From JAJECS01 sp965198185 (GTDB lineage: Bacteria; Chloroflexota; UBA11872): a stretch of DNA of 64,000 nt. Position numbers and translations under genes: made by a program. The stretch covers positions 1,116,001 through 1,180,000 of the forward strand of contig CBDAOU010000002.1 of assembly GCA_965198185.1 (NCBI GenBank). The letters run 5' to 3'. Shown here piece after piece: positions 60,277 through 64,000 of this stretch (position 1 is its first letter; each line of letters starts with the position of its first letter). Under the pieces are notes generated by a model. That model ran no database searches and was not told the DNA's origin. It worked only from the letters and a program-made list of their open reading frames with translations.

Positions 60277-61551
60277 ATGGCTGATCCCTTGCGTGTCGCG
60301 GCGGTGGGCTGCGGCAGCCACATGGTCTCCCGTCTCCTGCCGGCGATACACGACGCTTCCGACGTCGTGCTCACGGCGGCCGTCGACACCGACCCGGCGG
60401 CCACGCGCCAAGTCGCGCGCGACGGCGTTCAGGCCTTCCACGACACCGAGTCCATGGCCGCAAGCGGGGTTGCCGACGCGGCCGTGATCGCCGTTCCCCA
60501 CGACGCGCTGGCGGACACGGCGCTTACCTGCATTGACGCCGGTCTGCATGCGCTGGTCGAGAAGCCGCTGGCGCGAAACCGCGCCGAGGCCGAACGCGTC
60601 GCCGCGGCCGCACAGGCTCGCGGCGTGGTCGCGATGCCCGGCTACTGCCTGCGATTCCACCCCGCCCGCGCGCACCTGCGCGATCTGCTGGCGCGCGGTC
60701 TCACCGGCGATATCGTCAGCATCGTCGCGTTCAAGGGCGGCCCGCCACTCGAAGGGTGGCTGGCGGAGCCTGCGCGCGGCGGAGGACAGCTCGCCTTCGT
60801 CGGCAGCCACCTCGTCGACCAGGTGCTGTGGCTGCACCGCGCCCGGGTCGTCAGTGTCAGCGCGCGCATCGTGGATCGCAGTGACACCGGCAGCGACGAA
60901 ACGTCCTCGATCCTCATGACCTTCGATGACGGCGTGACCGCGGCACTCGTGGTTTCGCAGGCATCGCCCGCCCACGGTGACGTCATCGACCTGATCGGTC
61001 GTGCCGGACGTCTGCGCGGCGACGTATTCGCCGCGACGGTCGAGATCAATGCCACGGCGAGCCGCACCTTCGACAAACCGGCCACGCTGCACCACTTCGG
61101 CGACGCCTGGCAGGCCATGTTTGATGGCGAGATTGCCGAGTTCGCTCGGGTGGTGCGCCAGCGCACGGCACCCGTCGTGACCAGTTTCGACGCCATTCGC
61201 ACGCTCGCTGTGCTGGACGCCGTGCGCGACGCGGCCGCCACCGGTGGGCAGGTCGAGATCGACGATCCGTGGGACGGGCGGGGCACGCGGGCCATTGCCC
61301 GGCGCGGGATCGCGCGCATGCGCCTGCAGCTCACGTATCCCGCGGACAAGATCCAATCGCCAATCGTCAACGAGTTGGCGCGGCGGTTTGACTTGCGGCT
61401 CGATATTCGCCGCGCGGACATCGACGGGGGCATCGGCTGGATCCAGCTGATGGTCGAAGGGGAGCACGACGAGATCGACGCCGCGGTCGAGTGGACCGAG
61501 TCGCAGGGGATTCGCGTGGACCCGGTGGAGGGCGAGGTCGTCGGCGGCTAG
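60277..61551 (+). CDS. Gfo/Idh/MocA oxidoreductase with C-terminal NIL domain
   Basis: This is a 424-aa protein. Residues about 1-330 form a standard Gfo/Idh/MocA enzyme (VGCGSHMVSRLL, EKPLARNRAEAE, GGQLAFVGSHLVDQVL). Residues about 347-424 form a NIL domain, reading RMRLQLTYPADKIQSPIVNE, RRADIDGGIGWIQLMVEGEH and ending VDPVEGEVVGG. NIL domains occur at the C-terminus of MetN and in small standalone proteins, usually as ligand- or metal-related ferredoxin-fold modules. The frame runs through with no stop. An internal ATG at 61318 could instead start a separate NIL protein, and an indel joining two genes cannot be excluded. The stop shares CTAG with the convergent glycosyltransferase gene. Confidence 0.78.
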   Translation: MADPLRVAAVGCGSHMVSRLLPAIHDASDVVLTAAVDTDPAATRQVARDGVQAFHDTESMAASGVADAAVIAVPHDALADTALTCIDAGLHALVEKPLARNRAEAERVAAAAQARGVVAMPGYCLRFHPARAHLRDLLARGLTGDIVSIVAFKGGPPLEGWLAEPARGGGQLAFVGSHLVDQVLWLHRARVVSVSARIVDRSDTGSDETSSILMTFDDGVTAALVVSQASPAHGDVIDLIGRAGRLRGDVFAATVEINATASRTFDKPATLHHFGDAWQAMFDGEIAEFARVVRQRTAPVVTSFDAIRTLAVLDAVRDAAATGGQVEIDDPWDGRGTRAIARRGIARMRLQLTYPADKIQSPIVNELARRFDLRLDIRRADIDGGIGWIQLMVEGEHDEIDAAVEWTESQGIRVDPVEGEVVGG

Positions 61552-62660
61552 CGACCGTGCGAGCTGTCGGGACCGTCCATCACTTCGCGATAGAACGCTG
61601 CCGTGGCCTCGGCAATCCGCTGGTGCGTGAACTCCGCCAGCGCCCGCGCTCGCCCCATCTCGGCAAATCGCCGGCGACTCGCGGCATCGTCACGCAGGTC
61701 GCCCAGTGCTTGGCCGAGGGCGTCCACGTCGCCCGCGGGAACGACTCGCCCAGCCTCGCCCACGACTGCCGGCAGCTCGCCCGCGTCCGACACGATCACC
61801 GGCACGCCGCAGGCCATGGCCTCAATCGCGGCGCGCCCAAACTGCTCGGTCCAGCCCCGGCGCCCCAGCGTGGGCAGCACGAGCACATCGAGGCCCTGGT
61901 AGAACCCCGGCATCTCCGCGCTCGGCAGTGCCCCCAGCAGACGTACACCTACATCGCCCGCCGCCTGCGCTCGAATCGCTTCGTCGAGCGGACCGGCGCC
62001 GGCGATCATCAGCTCCGGATCGCCATCGAGTCGACGAACCGCCTCCACCAGCAGCTCTATGCCCTTTTCATGGACCAGCCGACCGGCGAATCCGATGCGA
62101 AACGTGCCGTCACGCGCATCCGCGGGACCGGGCGCGAAACGCTCCGGGTCCACGCCAAATTGCGGAATTACGGCTAGGCGGCCGGCAAAGCCCTTAGCCC
62201 GCAGCACCTCGGCCGCCGTCTCCGTGCCGGCGATGCCGGCCGCGCGGCCGAACACATAGCGCTCGAACCATGCAAACGGCGGTGGATAGCGGCGGCGGAT
62301 GTTTTGCCAGGCGAAGAACACCACGCGCGCGCCGCGGGCATGGCCGATGCGGCACGCGTGCGCCGTCGCCGCGTTGTAGGGCTCTTCATCGATATGCACG
62401 ATATCGGGCCGGAACTCCCGCACCGCGCTCGCGAGTTTGGGCCACCAGTGCAGGTGAAATCGTCCGTTCAGGCGCAGGGCTTGGTGACTCAGGCGATACG
62501 CCGCGGGCGTCACCGTCTCGGCGAGCTGCCGCCGGCCATTCTCGGTCCAAGAGTCGGGCGCCAGTGCGTAGAGTTCGATACCCGGCTGCGCGCCCAGGAC
62601 CTCGAGCTTGGCGTGGTAGGCGCCCACCACCAGCGCCTTGGACGCCATGAGGACCCTCAT
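61548..62660 (-). CDS. GT4 glycosyltransferase, first of a pair
   Basis: This is a 370-aa protein. I start at ATG 62660 (ATGA overlap with the next gene). GT-B fold with GIAGTETAAEVLRAKGF, FAGRLVHEKGIELLVEAV and EAMACGVPVIVSDAGELP. It transfers an activated sugar to a glycan or lipid. Its stop overlaps the convergent oxidoreductase by 4 bp. Confidence 0.88.
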   Translation of the reverse strand: MRVLMASKALVVGAYHAKLEVLGAQPGIELYALAPDSWTENGRRQLAETVTPAAYRLSHQALRLNGRFHLHWWPKLASAVREFRPDIVHIDEEPYNAATAHACRIGHARGARVVFFAWQNIRRRYPPPFAWFERYVFGRAAGIAGTETAAEVLRAKGFAGRLAVIPQFGVDPERFAPGPADARDGTFRIGFAGRLVHEKGIELLVEAVRRLDGDPELMIAGAGPLDEAIRAQAAGDVGVRLLGALPSAEMPGFYQGLDVLVLPTLGRRGWTEQFGRAAIEAMACGVPVIVSDAGELPAVVGEAGRVVPAGDVDALGQALGDLRDDAASRRRFAEMGRARALAEFTHQRIAEATAAFYREVMDGPDSSHGR

Positions 62661-63715
62661 CCCGCCGCCTTGGCGTAGACCGCCATCGTGGCCTCGGCCG
62701 CCCGTTCCCACGTGAACTGGCGCACCCGCGCCATGCCCGCGTCGCGCAGCGACGCCGCTCGATTCGGATCGCTCAGCACGTCCGCCACCGCAGTCGTCCA
62801 CGCATTCACGTCATCGGGCCCCGCCAACACTGCGGCGTCGCCCACGACCTCGGGCACCGATGTGGCATCGGATGCCACGACCGGAACGCCGCATGCCATG
62901 GCCTCCAGCGGGTCCAACCCGAACCCCTCGTAGCGCGACGGAAATACAAAGACGGCGGCGGAGCGGTAAAGGCCGGCCTTATCGACCTCCGGAATCTCCC
63001 CAATCACGTGCAGCCAGGGTGCATCCCGGTGCCCGCGGAACCAGTCCACGTATGCCGGGCTAGCGGAGCGGGGCGCGCGACCGGCGATCACGAGCGCAAC
63101 CCCGGTCGCCGCCCAGACCTCCGGCCAGGCCTGAAGCAGCACGCCAAGATTCTTTCGCGCATCGAGTGCGCCAAGGTACAGCGCAAAGCGCGCTGGCAGG
63201 CCATATTCCTGTCGCATAGCCGGGTCCCGACTGCCGGGCGTCGCCGTGAGGCTCGCGGCGATGCCGTTGTGGACCACCTGGATCCGATCGGCCGGCACGC
63301 CCAGCACCGCGACCAACTCCTTCCGGGTCCAGTTCGACACGGCGATGATGCGGCGGGTGCGCCTGAGACCAAGGCGAATCAGCGTGTTGTAGATCCGCCG
63401 TAAGCGGCCGGCGCCGTACTCGGGCAACACCCAGGGAATGGCGTCATGCGCGGTGACGATGGTGCGCGGGACGGCGACGGGCGGCGCGAGATGGGGCACG
63501 TGCAACAGCGTTCCAGAACGGTGTGCGGCCACGGGCCACGCCACCTGCTCCCACCACACCTTTCCGGCGCGTCCCCGCAGTCGCCGGCCGGGCGTGCGCT
63601 CGACGATCTCGATGTCCTCGTATCCCGCCCGCAGCGCCGCGACCAGATGCTCCAAGTGCTGGCCGGTGCCCGTCAGCGGATGTACGCGAAAGTAGGCGTT
63701 GAGCTCGACGCGCAC
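62657..63715 (-). CDS. GT4 glycosyltransferase, second of a pair
   Basis: This is a 352-aa protein with HPLTGTGQHLEHLVAALRAG, YLGALDARKNLGVLLQAW, GLDPLEAMACGVPVVASDAT. Similar GT-B fold to its neighbour, but with a different N-terminus, so likely a different donor or acceptor. GTG 63715. Confidence 0.87.
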   Translation of the reverse strand: MRVELNAYFRVHPLTGTGQHLEHLVAALRAGYEDIEIVERTPGRRLRGRAGKVWWEQVAWPVAAHRSGTLLHVPHLAPPVAVPRTIVTAHDAIPWVLPEYGAGRLRRIYNTLIRLGLRRTRRIIAVSNWTRKELVAVLGVPADRIQVVHNGIAASLTATPGSRDPAMRQEYGLPARFALYLGALDARKNLGVLLQAWPEVWAATGVALVIAGRAPRSASPAYVDWFRGHRDAPWLHVIGEIPEVDKAGLYRSAAVFVFPSRYEGFGLDPLEAMACGVPVVASDATSVPEVVGDAAVLAGPDDVNAWTTAVADVLSDPNRAASLRDAGMARVRQFTWERAAEATMAVYAKAAG

Positions 63716-63730
63716 CGGAGACTTGCGCGC

Positions 63731-64000
63731 CTAGCGGTTTTCGTTGATGCCGAACCGCCGGTATACGCCCAGGGCCGTGGCGTCGTCGCCGCTCATGTAG
63801 ACCTTGAGCGTCAGCAGCACCGCAATGACAACGCCGCCGATGGCAAAGGTCCACGAACCTTGCATGAGCCCGAAAACCACGGGGATCGCGGCGTGGAGCA
63901 CTCGCGTCGCGGGGACGTTCCGCCGCAATGCGAGTATCGCCGTCAGCCACACCCCGAAGAGCACCACCAGCGTCAGCGGCGCGGCCACCAGCAGCGCCCA
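63731..64000 (-). CDS. C-terminal part of a polytopic membrane protein, possible PlsY-like, cut by the right edge
   Basis: Only 90 codons are in the window: hydrophobic segments WALLVAAPLTLVVLFGVWL, ALRRNVPATRVLHAAIPVV and FAIGGVVIAVLLTLKVYM, then a soluble tail ending RRFGINENR. The GVWL ... R ... TRVLH pattern resembles the end of acyl-phosphate glycerol-3-phosphate acyltransferase PlsY, but this is weak. The N-terminus lies outside the window. Confidence 0.35.
   Translation of the reverse strand, partial: WALLVAAPLTLVVLFGVWLTAILALRRNVPATRVLHAAIPVVFGLMQGSWTFAIGGVVIAVLLTLKVYMSGDDATALGVYRRFGINENR

Overview
The window is a high-GC bacterial chromosome segment. It is densely coded on both strands, makes frequent use of GTG and TTG starts, and has many 4-8 bp ATGA/GTGA start-stop overlaps. 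Gene content includes a 2-oxoacid:ferredoxin oxidoreductase plus SucCD in place of a 2-oxoglutarate dehydrogenase complex, a GroEL with a long GGM tail, an Rv2578c-type radical SAM protein, a fused ChlI/ChlD chelatase subunit and several lone TAT-type solute-binding proteins. Dispersed palindromic intergenic repeats are present. Together these suggest an uncultivated Chloroflexota-like lineage, probably assembled from a metagenome. The taxonomic call is inference, not proof.

Layout. 0-6.6 kb (minus): a 44-aa basic protein, M16 protease, TPR protein, roadblock/LC7 protein, ndk, sucC, sucD and korA (cut by the left edge), all tightly spaced. 6.8-9.9 kb (plus): a heptose-type PfkB kinase, a nucleotidyltransferase and the lipid II flippase MurJ, all overlapping. 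9.9-12.6 kb (plus): a TPP enzyme, an SDR and a HicB-like protein, each with indels. 12.6-15.7 kb: a visibly A+T-richer, gene-poor island with no gene I can identify. 15.7-21.6 kb: a frameshifted sialidase-like gene, two tandem zinc-less alcohol-dehydrogenase paralogues, a divergent transaldolase-like protein, a membrane protein and a D-threonine-aldolase-like enzyme. 21.8-27.4 kb: a DNA glycosylase, an SH3 lipoprotein, a P-loop protein, GroEL and TrxB. 27.5-33.5 kb: a solute-binding protein, Lgt, ChlI/D, a broken adenylate-kinase-like gene and a radical SAM protein. 33.8-40.3 kb (minus): a pentose-phosphate/hexose cluster (FGGY kinase, rpiB, tal, pgi, zwf).

40.5-49.8 kb: an assorted sugar-oxidation set (Gfo/Idh/MocA, TIM-barrel isomerase, cupin-like protein, epimerase-type SDR), a rhodanese, a frameshifted acetoacetyl-CoA synthetase and glycerol kinase. 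49.8-54.1 kb (plus): dCTP deaminase, Nudix hydrolase and two oligopeptide-type solute-binding proteins without permeases. 54.3-64 kb: MFS, LarA-like protein, metallophosphoesterase, an ABC-2 exporter, a Gfo/Idh/MocA-NIL domain fusion, two GT4 glycosyltransferases and the end of a membrane protein.

Two things cross the whole window. First, several genes carry single-base indels that look like sequencing errors or recent decay: TPP enzyme, SDR, HicB, sialidase, adenylate-kinase-like, acetoacetyl-CoA synthetase, a solute-binding protein, and perhaps the 19.8-kb membrane protein. Second, modular palindromic repeats recur in intergenic gaps near 12.6, 21.7, 26.2, 32.5, 33.7 and 54.2 kb. The most unusual single protein is the Gfo/Idh/MocA-NIL fusion at 60.3-61.6 kb. 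I found no CRISPR array, rRNA, tRNA, prophage or intact insertion sequence.
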